Shown piece by piece: positions 17,812 to 27,750 of a DNA stretch of 64,000 nucleotides. A program made the position numbers and the translations under genes. Each line of letters begins with the position of its first letter. The first letter of the stretch is position 1. This stretch comes from Bacteroidia bacterium (lineage in GTDB: Bacteria > Bacteroidota > Bacteroidia > Flavobacteriales > Flavobacteriaceae), in NCBI GenBank assembly GCA_030427735.1, contig JAUIBP010000013.1:1-64000 (forward strand), written 5' to 3'. The notes beneath the pieces were generated by a model that saw nothing but the letters and a program-made list of their open reading frames with translations, made no database searches and was not told the origin of the DNA.

Positions 17812-19212
17812 ATGCGTAAAATAGTTTTTAATATAACGAGTATGTTCTTGTTGTGTCTCTTGGGCTGCAAAGACACTTCCAATAAAAACAATAGTCCTAG
17901 TAAAGAAGAAGGTTTAGCAATAACAGAAGTCACTGTAAAAGCGCCTTTTGATATGCCAAATATTAAAATACCTGATTTTAGTAGTACTAAAGCATTTGTA
18001 ATTACCGATTATGGTGCCGTTTTGGGCGATAAAAATAAAACGACAGCCGCGATACATAAGGCAATTGATTTGGCCAATAAAAATAACGGCGGAAGAGTTA
18101 TAATTCCTTCAGGAGAGTGGTTAACCAAGGCCATTCATTTAAAAAGTCATGTAAATTTGCATTTGGAAGCTGGTGCAATCCTTTTATTTTCGGAAGCACC
18201 TAACGATTATTTACCAGCCGTACATTCTACTTGGGAAGGCATGGAGTGCTATAATTATTCGCCTTTGATTTATGCTTACAACTGTGAAAATGTAGCTATT
18301 ACAGGTTCTGGCGAATTAAAAGCTAAAATGGATGTGTGGCAAACCTGGTTTTCGAGACCAGAAGGGCATATGCAAAACCTGAAAGAATTATATTTTATGG
18401 CAGCCAATAACACTCCTGTTGAAGACCGCCAAATGGTTAACGATACGGCACATTTTAGACCGCAATTTATTCAGTTTAATCGTTGCGAGAAAGTGTTGTT
18501 GGAAGGCGTAACCATAACCAATAGCCCGTTTTGGACGATTCACCCTTATTTGTCTAAAGATATTGTTATCAGAGAAGTAAAGGTGTACGCTCACGGCCAT
18601 AATAACGATGGTGTAGACCCAGAAATGAGTCAGAATATATTAATAGAAGATTGTGTGTTCGATCAAGGTGATGATGCCATCGCTGTAAAATCTGGTAGAA
18701 ATCAAGACGCCTGGCGTTTAAATACACCGGCTAAAAATATTGTAATGCGCAACTGCTTGGTTAAAAACGGTCATCAGTTAATGGCTATAGGTAGCGAACT
18801 TTCTGGTGGAATAGAAAATGTATTTGTAGAAAATTCTAAAGTGGCTCCAGATGCGAAGATGTTTCATTTGGTGTTTATAAAAACTAACGAGCGCCGTGGT
18901 GGTTACGTCAAAAATATTATTGTTGATAATATTGAAGCAGGTGCCGTTAAAAATGGTATTTTGGGTATAGAAACCGATGTATTGTACCAATGGCGCGATT
19001 TGGTGCCTACTATAGAACGTAAATTAACACCAATACAAGATGTGTTTTTAAGTAATATAAAAGCCTCGAATGTAGATTATGTGTCTAGAATATTAGGCCA
19101 GGAGGAATTACCAATTAAGCATGTGGTATTACAAAATGTTGTAGCCGATACTATTCGATCGCAAAACCATATTCATGAGCACATTTTAGATTTCGAAACT
19201 AATAATGATTAA
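17812..19212 (+). CDS. GH28 polygalacturonase-family enzyme, lipoprotein
   Basis: This 466-residue lipoprotein (Cys19 in LLGCKD) is a right-handed parallel beta-helix of the GH28 family. The N-terminal GH28 pattern is ITDYGAVLGDKNKTTAAIHKAI, and the active-site set is present: NNDGVD (264-269), GDD (286-288), NGH (319-321) and a downstream GSELSGG. GH28 enzymes hydrolyse alpha-galacturonosidic bonds in homogalacturonan or rhamnogalacturonan by inversion. The retained His in the NGH block fits a polygalacturonase-type site, unlike the second GH28 gene in this window. The gene lies after the post-susD terminator, and GH115 follows by 22 bp. Confidence 0.9.
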   Translation: MRKIVFNITSMFLLCLLGCKDTSNKNNSPSKEEGLAITEVTVKAPFDMPNIKIPDFSSTKAFVITDYGAVLGDKNKTTAAIHKAIDLANKNNGGRVIIPSGEWLTKAIHLKSHVNLHLEAGAILLFSEAPNDYLPAVHSTWEGMECYNYSPLIYAYNCENVAITGSGELKAKMDVWQTWFSRPEGHMQNLKELYFMAANNTPVEDRQMVNDTAHFRPQFIQFNRCEKVLLEGVTITNSPFWTIHPYLSKDIVIREVKVYAHGHNNDGVDPEMSQNILIEDCVFDQGDDAIAVKSGRNQDAWRLNTPAKNIVMRNCLVKNGHQLMAIGSELSGGIENVFVENSKVAPDAKMFHLVFIKTNERRGGYVKNIIVDNIEAGAVKNGILGIETDVLYQWRDLVPTIERKLTPIQDVFLSNIKASNVDYVSRILGQEELPIKHVVLQNVVADTIRSQNHIHEHILDFETNND

Positions 19213-19234
19213 AAGATTATAAATTAGATAGATT

Positions 19235-22123
19235 ATGAGAGTGGTTGTTTGGGTGCTTTTGCTGTGTTTTAACATTAATGTTGTTGGACAAACGGAAGAA
19301 ATAGCTTCAAGTTTAAACGAAAATACGGCGACGTTTAGCGTGGTTACAGATACCGAAAAAGCCATGATTCTATACGATAAAAAAGGGTCGCCATTAGATT
19401 CTATTGTATCGCATCTTTTAGCTGAAGATATTTTTAAGGTTACAAATTACAAACCAAAAGTGGTAACGACATTACAGGACGCTAAAGGGCATGTTATCGT
19501 AATAGGCAGCATACATTCAAAACTGATTAAAACCTTCATTACAACAGAGAGACTAAAACCAAATTTCGAAAAGCAATGGGAAAGTTATGTGTACAAGACT
19601 GTAACTAAACCAACCCAAAACATCGATAAAGCTTTTGTTATTTCTGGAACAAATAATCGCGGTACAGCTTATGGTGCATTTACCATATCTCAAAACATAG
19701 GTGTGAATCCTTGGTATTGTTGGGCGGATGTTCCAACAAAGCAACGCAGTAATTTAAAGTTTAATTATCCAGAAACATATTATAGTCAGCCGCCTTCGGT
19801 TACCTATAGAGGTATCTTTTTAAATGACGAAGATTGGGGGCTTCAACCTTGGGCAGCAAAAACTTTCGAGCCCGAAATTGGAGATATAGGCCCAAAAACC
19901 TATGCTAAAATTTTCGAGTTGCTCCTCAGGTTAAAAGCCAATACCATTTGGCCAGCCATGCACCCGAGTACTAAAGCGTTTTTTTATTACGATGATAATC
20001 CTAAAATGGCCGAATTATACAATATCGTAATTGGTACTTCGCATGCAGAACCCATGTTAAGAAATAATGTAGATGAATGGGATAAAACAACCAGGGGAGC
20101 TTTCAATTACAAAACCAATAAAAAAGAGGTATTCCGTTATTGGGAAGATCGTGTTAAAACGGCTAAAACTATCGATGCCATTTACAGCATGGGCATGCGT
20201 GGCGTTCACGATAGTGGTATGGAAGGTGTTAAAAGTACTACCGAAGCTATAGCTGTATTAGATGGTGTATTAGCAGATCAGAGACGTTTGTTAAAATCGT
20301 ATATTAATACGGATGTTACTCAAATTCCGCAGGCTTTTACGGTGTATAAAGAAGTGTTGGATTTGTATAAAAACGGATTGAAAGTGCCAGACGATATTAC
20401 TCTGGTTTGGACCGATGATAATTACGGATATATTAGAGCGTTAAGTAATACCGAAGAGCAAAAGCGAGCTGGTGGTAGCGGTGTATATTATCATGCGTCG
20501 TACTGGGGGCGACCACACGACTATTTGTGGTTAAGTACAACACACCCTGGACTGATTCGTGAAGAAATGATGAAAGCTTACGAAACCAACAATAAAGCAC
20601 TTTGGATTTTAAATGTAGGCGACATTAAGCCCGCAGAATATAATATGCAGTTGTTTTTAGACATGGCGTATCATGCTCAACCGTTTCAGAATTCAGATTA
20701 TGTGCTTGAACATCAGCAAGAATTCTATGCATCGGTGTTTGGCGATATGTATGGCCAACGTCTTGCTGATATAACATCTGAATATTATCAATTAGCATTC
20801 GAACGAAAACCAGAATTTATGGGATGGAGTCAAACCGAAAAAACGACGCCCATTTATAATACAGCTTATACTGCTTTGGGTTTTGGAGATGAAAATAACA
20901 GTCGTATTCTGGCTTATGAAAATCTGGAACACCAGGTTGATGAGATCGAAAAGGAGTTGCCCGAAAATTTACAAGCTTCTTTTTTTCAACTTGTGGGCTA
21001 TCCCGTAAAAGCTTCATCAAATATGAATAAAAAGTTTTTATATCGCGATAAAGCCATGTTGTACAATAAACAGGGCAGACAAAGCGCAACATTTTATAAG
21101 ACATTATCCGATGAAGCTTTTCAGAATATTGAAACATTAACACAAAAGTACAATGCTATAGCTGGTGGAAAATGGAAGGGTATAATGGATATGAAACCCA
21201 GACGACTTCCTGTATTCGATAAACCAGAAATTCCTTTAGTTAAAAATGAGGATAATGAAGGCTTTGGGCTATTTGTTGAAGCTTCTCAAGGCGAATCTTT
21301 AGCGTTACCTGTTTTTTATACCAACGATCAAGCTTCGTATTTTATAGATGTTTTTTTAAAATCGGCTAAGCGCGCTCAGTGGTCTTTTAAGAACTTACCA
21401 AATTGGATTTCAGTAAGTCAATCTGAAGGTACTTTAGATCAAAACAAACAGGAAGCCAGAATTCAAGTTGCCTTAAATTGGCAGCTTTGGAAACAAAATA
21501 AACAACCTAAATCTGCAATTTTAAGTTTGGAATCGGGAGGTTTTAAACGAAACATACAAGTCGTCGTTTCCGATAGTTATCTTAATGTGCCTTCAAATAC
21601 CGTTGTAGAAAAGCATGGCTTGGCTGTGGTTTATGCCACAAATTTTTCGTCGCAAACACTTTTCCATAATAAACAATGGTCTAAAGTAACCGGTTTAGGG
21701 CATTCGGGTAATGTTATGCAAGCTTTGCCATTACAAACAACCTTTACGACATTCAATGAGTCTCCTGTGTTAACATACGACATATTAACCGAGACAAAAA
21801 ATGATACTGCAACTTTACACATTGTTGCTTTGCCAACGCATCCGTTAACTACAGATGGAGATGTGCGCATAGGTGTACAATGGAATAACGGAGAAATAAA
21901 AACACTCAGTTTTAAAACCCAAGGCCGAACCGAGCAATGGAAACAGAATGTTTTAAGTAATAAAGCCATGCAAACCATAAAAGTTCCTGTAAACACCAGC
22001 GGCAAACAGCAATTAAAAATTTATAGTGTTGATGCTGGTGTTTTGTTAGATTATATAGTACTGCAAACTAATGATGCTAGTGAGCTCCCTTATGGAATGT
22101 TTCAGGAAACGACAATAGATTAA
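19235..22123 (+). CDS. GH115 alpha-glucuronidase
   Basis: This 962-residue exported protein (signal peptide about 1-19, ending VVGQ) matches GH115 in length and in conserved segments: VTYRGIFLNDEDWGLQPWA (about 187-205), RLKANTIWPAMHPSTKAF, GTSHAEPMLRNN, RGVHDSGMEG, WTDDNYGYIRAL and a SYWGRPHDYLWLS stretch. GH115 enzymes remove alpha-linked glucuronic acid or 4-O-methyl-glucuronic acid from internal and terminal residues; in a pectin/arabinogalactan setting the target may be glucuronate on galactan side chains rather than xylan. The C-terminal third holds beta-sandwich domains of the family. Its end overlaps the convergent SDR gene by 4 bp. Confidence 0.92.
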   Translation: MRVVVWVLLLCFNINVVGQTEEIASSLNENTATFSVVTDTEKAMILYDKKGSPLDSIVSHLLAEDIFKVTNYKPKVVTTLQDAKGHVIVIGSIHSKLIKTFITTERLKPNFEKQWESYVYKTVTKPTQNIDKAFVISGTNNRGTAYGAFTISQNIGVNPWYCWADVPTKQRSNLKFNYPETYYSQPPSVTYRGIFLNDEDWGLQPWAAKTFEPEIGDIGPKTYAKIFELLLRLKANTIWPAMHPSTKAFFYYDDNPKMAELYNIVIGTSHAEPMLRNNVDEWDKTTRGAFNYKTNKKEVFRYWEDRVKTAKTIDAIYSMGMRGVHDSGMEGVKSTTEAIAVLDGVLADQRRLLKSYINTDVTQIPQAFTVYKEVLDLYKNGLKVPDDITLVWTDDNYGYIRALSNTEEQKRAGGSGVYYHASYWGRPHDYLWLSTTHPGLIREEMMKAYETNNKALWILNVGDIKPAEYNMQLFLDMAYHAQPFQNSDYVLEHQQEFYASVFGDMYGQRLADITSEYYQLAFERKPEFMGWSQTEKTTPIYNTAYTALGFGDENNSRILAYENLEHQVDEIEKELPENLQASFFQLVGYPVKASSNMNKKFLYRDKAMLYNKQGRQSATFYKTLSDEAFQNIETLTQKYNAIAGGKWKGIMDMKPRRLPVFDKPEIPLVKNEDNEGFGLFVEASQGESLALPVFYTNDQASYFIDVFLKSAKRAQWSFKNLPNWISVSQSEGTLDQNKQEARIQVALNWQLWKQNKQPKSAILSLESGGFKRNIQVVVSDSYLNVPSNTVVEKHGLAVVYATNFSSQTLFHNKQWSKVTGLGHSGNVMQALPLQTTFTTFNESPVLTYDILTETKNDTATLHIVALPTHPLTTDGDVRIGVQWNNGEIKTLSFKTQGRTEQWKQNVLSNKAMQTIKVPVNTSGKQQLKIYSVDAGVLLDYIVLQTNDASELPYGMFQETTID

Positions 22124-22926
22124 ACACCGCTAAAGGCACCAAAGCCACCGTCAACAGAAATTACAGAGCCATTAATAAAGCTTGAAGCATCATCGGCTAA
22201 CAATGCAGCTAAGGCCTGTAATTCTTCTGGCTTTCCAAAGCGTTTCATTGGGGTGTTGGCAATTATGGTTTTGCCTCTGGCAGTTAACGAGCCATCAGGA
22301 TTCAATAATAAATCCCGGTTTTGCTCACCTATAAAAAAGCCTGGAGCTATGGCATTCACTCGAATTTTTTCTCCGAATTTAGAATTCATTTCAACGGCTA
22401 ACCATTTGGTGAAATTCTCGACGGCTGCTTTTGATGCCGAATATCCAACGACACGTGTAATTGCTGCGTGGGCAGCCATAGATGATATATTTATGATGCT
22501 GCCGTGTTTTTGATCGGCCATAATTTTGCCAAAAATAAAAGTAGGCAAAACAGTGCCTTTAAAATTTAAGGCATTTACCTGGTCGAAATCGCTAATCGAT
22601 AAATCAAAAAAGGTTTGTTCTGGACTTATAGTAGCGCCTTTTAAATTTCCTCCGGCTGCATTTACTAAAATATCGATGCTATTCCACGTGTTTAAAATGG
22701 TATTCTTAGCTTCAATTAATGAATTTTCGTCTAATACATCGGCAACTAAAGCTAGCGCCTCGCCACCTTCATTTATAATTTCGTTAACTCGGTCTTGTAC
22801 GGTTTTCGGATTTCTTCCTAGTATACCTACTTTTACATTCTGCTTGGCTAAACCTTTTGCTATGGCTCCGCCTAAAACGCCGTTACCTCCAGTTACAATG
22901 GCAACTTTGTTATTTAAATTTAACAT
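22120..22926 (-). CDS. SDR-family oxidoreductase, possible fructuronate reductase (D-mannonate oxidoreductase)
   Basis: This 268-residue cytoplasmic short-chain dehydrogenase has the nucleotide-binding motif TGGNGVLGG (12-20), VADVL around residue 61, the NAAGGN block near residue 89, and the catalytic Ser148/149, Tyr162 and Lys166 (YSASK). The NAAGGN variant and lack of a signal peptide recall the SDR-type D-mannonate oxidoreductases (Bacillus YjmF/UxuB type), which reduce fructuronate in glucuronate breakdown. KduD-like activity on pectin-derived ketouronates is an alternative. It is the only clearly catabolic cytoplasmic enzyme besides RhaM in this locus. It is convergent with GH115 (4-bp overlap) and follows the tandem esterase gene across repeat copy B. 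Confidence 0.7.
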   Translation of the reverse strand: MLNLNNKVAIVTGGNGVLGGAIAKGLAKQNVKVGILGRNPKTVQDRVNEIINEGGEALALVADVLDENSLIEAKNTILNTWNSIDILVNAAGGNLKGATISPEQTFFDLSISDFDQVNALNFKGTVLPTFIFGKIMADQKHGSIINISSMAAHAAITRVVGYSASKAAVENFTKWLAVEMNSKFGEKIRVNAIAPGFFIGEQNRDLLLNPDGSLTARGKTIIANTPMKRFGKPEELQALAALLADDASSFINGSVISVDGGFGAFSGV

Positions 22927-22964
22927 GTATTTTATTATTAATTGGTTAGATGTGTTTTATATTA

Positions 22965-23170
22965 TTCATTGGTCTCAGTCGTTAGTTGAAACTATGCACT
23001 TTTAGTGCATGACTTTCAGTTTCTATAAATATTTTTTGCCACGAATGCACGAATATTTGACATAGTTTTTATATAGATTATTCGTGTATTTGTGGCTAAA
23101 ATAAATACAAATAATCGGACTTTCAGTCTGTTTTCAAACCTATAGACTTCCAGTCTATAGTGGTTTAGTT
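22965..23170 (-). repeat. Interspersed intergenic repeat, copy B (~206 bp)
   Basis: This is the second copy of the element at 5885-6091, in the same orientation. It occupies the gap between the tandem SGNH gene (touching its stop codon) and the SDR gene, ending 39 bp upstream of the latter. The 9-bp stem (23140-23148 with 23152-23160) is intact. Here the short block ATGCAC-TTTTA-GTGCAT is a perfect hairpin, which is broken in copy A by base changes. Confidence 0.85.
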
Positions 23171-24674
23171 AATTTAATTCTATATAATCACGCAAGCCAA
23201 GAGCTTTAGATTGCTTCAAGATTTTGGCTACGACTTTAGCTGAAAAATCGGCGCCTTCAATTCCTGTATGGGTATGATCTTGTGGGAAAAATGTTTTCAC
23301 TGTCTCTTTGCCCAACATTTCGTATTGTACGGCAATGCTGTCATTCAAATCGATAAAAGGGACGCTTTCCTTATCGGCAACTTGCTTAGACCATAACACA
23401 TAACTATCGGTACGACGTTCCACTTTGCCTTTTGGCCATTCGTTTCGTGGTGTTAAACTCATTACAATAGGTTTGGCGCCTTTTGCTTTGGTGTCTGCAA
23501 TCATTTGCGTTAAGTACCAACCAAAACTGTGCACGGTTTCCGTTAGGCTGTCGCGCTCAACTATTTGGGTGTTATCGCCAATGCCCTTTAAAGACCCACG
23601 GTATTTTGCTTTATCGATATTGCCAGCGTCGTTATGTCCAAACTGTAAAAACACCACATCACCTGGCTGAAATTCGTTTTTAGCCGCGTCCCATAAGCCT
23701 TCTCTAGTAAAGGTTCGGGTACTGCGTCCGCCACGCGCTTTGTTAATCACATTCACGCGCATGGTGTCAACATACTTCGGAAATGGTACCCCCCAACCCG
23801 TAGCGTTATCATTACCATTATTAGCCATTGTAGAGTCGCCAATTAAAAACAGATTGAATTTTTTAGGTAAGCTGATTTTTGGGTTTTCAATAACATATTG
23901 TTTCAGGCTGTTATCGGTTGTTTTCAAACCTTCAATAATACAAGATGCCGCTAACACAGCACCTTTAGCCGAGGTGTGGGTATGGTCGCGTTTGTAAAAA
24001 TAAGTTCCTGTAACACCAGTCTCTCCAAAGGTTTCTAGTTTTGAAGCCATGCGGTCGTTAAGATCTATAAACGTTACCTGTTCTTGCTTGGCAATTTGTT
24101 TGGCCCATAATCCATAGGACTGGTTGTTTCGTGGTATGTTGCCATCTTTCCATTTGTTTCTTGGGATAGGCGACATGATAATAGGAATAGCGCCTTTAGC
24201 TTTGGCATCGGTAACAATTTTTCGCAGATACCAACCATAGCTGTGCACAATTTCGTGTTCTTTGGTGATTAAATTATCAATTTCCTCGGTTTCGTCTCCA
24301 ATGCCTTTTATAGTGCCGCGCGCTCTAATGGTATCGTTAACAGGGCCGTTGTCGTTATGGCCAAACTGAATCATGACATAATCGCCAGTTTTTAATTGTT
24401 TTTGAACCGAATCCCATAAGCCTAAATTCTGATACGTACGACTACTGGTTCCGCCAAGCGCATGATTTTTAACAGTGACTTTAGTCGTGTCCAGAAACTG
24501 ACCAATAAAATCGCCCCAGCCCCAAAGACCGCCATCGCCGTTGCCGCGACCGTTTTTAACCGTAGAATCTCCCACGGCATAGACAGTTGGTTTTAAAGGT
24601 TGCTTTTCTGTGGATTGGCATTGAAAAAAGCAAATGGCTAAAAAAAGTATTATAAGTCGTTTATAAAATTTCAT
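23169..24674 (-). CDS. Tandem double CE12-type SGNH esterase (rhamnogalacturonan acetylesterase-like)
   Basis: This 501-residue lipoprotein (Cys19 in FFQCQS) contains two complete SGNH domains in a row. Domain 1 (about 28-250) has Ser37 in VGDSTVKN, Asn107 in FGHND and Asp230/His233 in DHTH. Domain 2 (about 272-500) has Ser281 in IGDSTMAN, Asn348 in FGHND and Asp466/His469 in DHTH. Both match rhamnogalacturonan acetylesterases (CE12), which remove acetyl groups from galacturonic acid in RG-I. Single-domain CE12 proteins are ~250 residues, so this is an internal duplication; both active sites look intact, so both halves may be active, perhaps on different acetyl positions. The GH2 gene lies 207 bp upstream, with an inverted-repeat element between. 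Confidence 0.9.
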   Translation of the reverse strand: MKFYKRLIILFLAICFFQCQSTEKQPLKPTVYAVGDSTVKNGRGNGDGGLWGWGDFIGQFLDTTKVTVKNHALGGTSSRTYQNLGLWDSVQKQLKTGDYVMIQFGHNDNGPVNDTIRARGTIKGIGDETEEIDNLITKEHEIVHSYGWYLRKIVTDAKAKGAIPIIMSPIPRNKWKDGNIPRNNQSYGLWAKQIAKQEQVTFIDLNDRMASKLETFGETGVTGTYFYKRDHTHTSAKGAVLAASCIIEGLKTTDNSLKQYVIENPKISLPKKFNLFLIGDSTMANNGNDNATGWGVPFPKYVDTMRVNVINKARGGRSTRTFTREGLWDAAKNEFQPGDVVFLQFGHNDAGNIDKAKYRGSLKGIGDNTQIVERDSLTETVHSFGWYLTQMIADTKAKGAKPIVMSLTPRNEWPKGKVERRTDSYVLWSKQVADKESVPFIDLNDSIAVQYEMLGKETVKTFFPQDHTHTGIEGADFSAKVVAKILKQSKALGLRDYIELN

Positions 24675-24732
24675 AAGTTAGGTGTTGTTTTTCGATTGTT
24701 TGCTAATAGTTATAACTCTTGTTGTTGTCTTG

Positions 24733-24803
24733 CTGAACTTGTTTCAGCAGCTCATAGTATTTGCATATCACATTTAAATTATGTGGCTCTGAAACAAGTT
24801 CAG
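24733..24803. repeat. Inverted repeat with 15-bp perfect arms
   Basis: CTGAACTTGTTTCAG (24733-24747) and its exact complement CTGAAACAAGTTCAG (24789-24803) flank a 41-nt loop in the gap between the GH2 and tandem esterase genes. A nearby stretch (24843-24860, TATTCGTGTATTCGTGGC) is an orphan, reverse-oriented copy of one arm of the interspersed repeat at 5885-6091. This gap therefore holds pieces of two repetitive elements and no gene. Confidence 0.75.
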
Positions 24804-24881
24804 AGTGACGAGAAATTTTATGGTCTGAATTAGATAAAAAAATATTCGTGTATTCGTGGCAAAATTTCAAAGTAATTCATT

Positions 24882-27740
24882 TTAATGATTTCTAAAATCA
24901 AACCAAACAGTCATCGGAATTCCTTCATCTCCGCTTTTAATTCGGATGTTGGTTGGCTGACTTTCCGGACCTTGGTCTTGTAAGGCTTTAAATGCCCGCA
25001 TTCCTGGTATTTCGTACATAAAAGAAATGTTGCCTTCTGGAAATTCCGGTTGCGGAAATACTTTTGAAACGGCATGTTTTGGTAAATCAGGTGTGAACAA
25101 TCTAAAGAATAATTTATCCGATTCGCTAAAGAATCTTAAATCCCCTTGATCTGATTGTAAATTGGCAGCTAACATATTGGCATGGTAGCCTTTAAATTCT
25201 GGATAGACCAAGTTTTCGAAACTTTCGCCAGTAATCGTCTGGTTATAATCTTTTTCCCAAAGTCCCATTTTGGCACCTTTCAATCGGTTTTTCCAAACGC
25301 GATACGGACCATTTCCTAACCATTTTATTGCTGTTACACCGTCTTCTGGATACGTAAAGGTTAAACCAAATTTACTGATTTCACCTTGGATAAACGCGCC
25401 GTCAAATCCGCTGCTTTTTCCGGCATTTTTTAACATGACAGCATGCATTTTTACGCGACCGTCGTTGTACATAGTCCAATTAATATGGTCTAAACCACCT
25501 GTGTATTTTACAGTGCAAACCACGGAATCCTGATATTGTTGAATGGCTGTATGTTCCACTTCGGCTTTCATACCAATTGGTCGTGGGCCTTGGTTGAATG
25601 GTATGTTTTTAGATTGATTTTTTATCGATTCAATTTCACCAGTCCCAGCATTTAAAACCAATGTTGCTGAAGGACTTTTTAAAGTGATGTTATTACCTGA
25701 TTTATCAATAGTTACACGGTCTTTAGTTGTGTTTTTTTGAATGAATTTTTGCGCATAAAACGGCGCTCTGTGGATTGGCCACGACCAGGTGTAAATTTCG
25801 CGACCATGTTTGTCGGTTGCGGTGATTTCTAACCAATCGCCTTCAAAAAAATTGGTTGGGACTTCAAACTGAATGGCTCTGGTTTCACCTGGTGCAATAT
25901 TTGGAATAGCGATCGTGTTTTCGGCAATAACCTTACTTTGGCTTGTGGTGTAAAGCATGTTGCTATCAGCTTGCAAAACTTTGTATTGCATCTTACAACT
26001 GTTAAGATTGCTGAAAATATAGTCGTTAGTAATTAAAAACGAACCGTCGAATTTTGCGCCAATTTGTTTTGGTTGAAATTGAATTGGTGCCCAAACTTCT
26101 TTAACCGTGAAGAAACTACCTTCTTTTTCGCGATGTGGTCCTAAAACGCCATCTGACGCCAAGTTACCTTTGGAGTCGTATTTTTGCTCACCCGTCCAAT
26201 CGGTGCGTAATACTGCTTCGTCTAGCATGGCCCACATAAAGCCACCTGCAAATAACGGACTTTGTTTGTAGCGCGTCCAGAAATCGTCTAAACCAGCACC
26301 AATACCATTATCGTAGGTACCGTGCATAAATTCGGTTGGAAAAAACACATTTTCTCCATTGTTGAAACGGTGCATGCCGGTTAGGTAAGTCGGGTAGTGG
26401 TGGGTGTCCCATCCGTTAAAATCGGACCATGGGTGAATTACAATTCGTTTTTGCGGATCGTATTGATGAAATACCTCGTCAATCTCGTAATTCCAACCAC
26501 CTTCGTTACCGTGATCCCAAATAATAACAGAAGGATGATTCACGTCGCGCTGTACGGTTTCTTTAATGAGTTGCGTCCCTGTTTTGGTATCGTAACCGTT
26601 TTGCCAACCAGCCAATTCATCTAAAACAAACAAGCCTAAAGAGTCGCAGACTTCTAAAAAATGTGTCGCTGGCGGATAGTGAAAACGCACCGCATTCATA
26701 TTCATGTCTTTAATTAAATTGACATCCAATTCGCTAATGACTTTATCGGTGCTTCTGCCAGACTCTGGCCAGATTTCATGACGGTTAATCCCTTTCATGA
26801 TAATTTTTTTGCCATTCACATAAATACCATCTTTCTTAATAAATTCAAGCGTTCGGAAACCGATTTTTGTTTTGGTTTCGTGCAACGTTTCACCTTTATT
26901 TTTTAAAGCTAATGTTAAGGTGTATAAGTTTGGCGATTCCGGATCCCAAGTATTTACGCCGCTCCATTTGGCAGTAATCTGTTGTGTATCGTTTTTGCTG
27001 TTTAGTGGGATCGTAATGTTTTCGTAGGTTTTGGTGTCAGTTAACGAAGTAATAGACGCTTCAATGCTACTGTTTTTTGGACAGTTTTCGAGTTCTAAAT
27101 CTGCCGTTAAACTACCATCCATTTTGGCATCTACGGCCACGTGTTTGATAAACGATTTTGGTGAAATTTCCAACCAAACCGGTCTGTAAATGCCGCCAAA
27201 TAACCACCAGTCGGTTTTGCGTTCGGCATTATTAACAGTGTTATTGCTGGAATGTTTGGATACGTGAACTTCCAGTAAATTTTTGTTACCGTAAGTTACT
27301 AAATTCGTGATATCGTATTGAAATTCGTAAAAACCACCTTGATGCGTTGCGCCAGCCGATTTGCCATTGATTTTAACTTCGGTGTCTGTCATGGCGCCAC
27401 CAAAAACGATGCTTACATGTTGATTTTTGTATTGTTCTGGAACGCTAAATTTAAACTTGTAAAAACCTTCTTCTTTACTAGGTTCGTCCTGATTTAGTTC
27501 CTTATACCAACGTCCGTAAGTGTATTCTCCAAAACCTTCCAGTTCCCAATTAGACGGCACGTTAATGGTCGACCAAGAGCCACTATTTCTACCGGCGGTA
27601 GACATAAAATCCCATTGTACCGGGTTTTTAAAATCTTTACCAGATAAATAGATTTTATTGGTCTCTTGAGCACTTGAAAAATAACTACTGCAAAGGGAAA
27701 TTAGTAAAAGTGCTAAGGAAATAATTTTTGAAATTTTCAT
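24882..27740 (-). CDS. GH2 beta-galactosidase
   Basis: This exported ~952-residue enzyme has the LacZ-type order: sugar-binding domain (about 20-195), immunoglobulin-like domain, TIM barrel (about 295-600) and C-terminal small-chain domains. The acid/base is Glu413 in HGNEGGW and the likely nucleophile is Glu470 in FPTEFMHG; GINRHE and WWLFGGIYRPVW are further landmarks. I place the start at the ATG at 27740, because it directly precedes a clean signal peptide (MKISKIISLALLLISLC). A start at 27761 would overlap the upstream gene by 11 bp. The enzyme probably removes terminal beta-galactose from galactan or arabinogalactan side chains. The CE12 gene ends 10 bp upstream. Confidence 0.9.
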   Translation of the reverse strand: MKISKIISLALLLISLCSSYFSSAQETNKIYLSGKDFKNPVQWDFMSTAGRNSGSWSTINVPSNWELEGFGEYTYGRWYKELNQDEPSKEEGFYKFKFSVPEQYKNQHVSIVFGGAMTDTEVKINGKSAGATHQGGFYEFQYDITNLVTYGNKNLLEVHVSKHSSNNTVNNAERKTDWWLFGGIYRPVWLEISPKSFIKHVAVDAKMDGSLTADLELENCPKNSSIEASITSLTDTKTYENITIPLNSKNDTQQITAKWSGVNTWDPESPNLYTLTLALKNKGETLHETKTKIGFRTLEFIKKDGIYVNGKKIIMKGINRHEIWPESGRSTDKVISELDVNLIKDMNMNAVRFHYPPATHFLEVCDSLGLFVLDELAGWQNGYDTKTGTQLIKETVQRDVNHPSVIIWDHGNEGGWNYEIDEVFHQYDPQKRIVIHPWSDFNGWDTHHYPTYLTGMHRFNNGENVFFPTEFMHGTYDNGIGAGLDDFWTRYKQSPLFAGGFMWAMLDEAVLRTDWTGEQKYDSKGNLASDGVLGPHREKEGSFFTVKEVWAPIQFQPKQIGAKFDGSFLITNDYIFSNLNSCKMQYKVLQADSNMLYTTSQSKVIAENTIAIPNIAPGETRAIQFEVPTNFFEGDWLEITATDKHGREIYTWSWPIHRAPFYAQKFIQKNTTKDRVTIDKSGNNITLKSPSATLVLNAGTGEIESIKNQSKNIPFNQGPRPIGMKAEVEHTAIQQYQDSVVCTVKYTGGLDHINWTMYNDGRVKMHAVMLKNAGKSSGFDGAFIQGEISKFGLTFTYPEDGVTAIKWLGNGPYRVWKNRLKGAKMGLWEKDYNQTITGESFENLVYPEFKGYHANMLAANLQSDQGDLRFFSESDKLFFRLFTPDLPKHAVSKVFPQPEFPEGNISFMYEIPGMRAFKALQDQGPESQPTNIRIKSGDEGIPMTVWFDFRNH

Positions 27741-27750
27741 GTAAATACGA

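Noticed and set aside
22526-23005. 159-codon plus-strand frame opposite the SDR gene
   Set aside because: It is a shadow of a clear SDR enzyme on the other strand and shows no family motifs.
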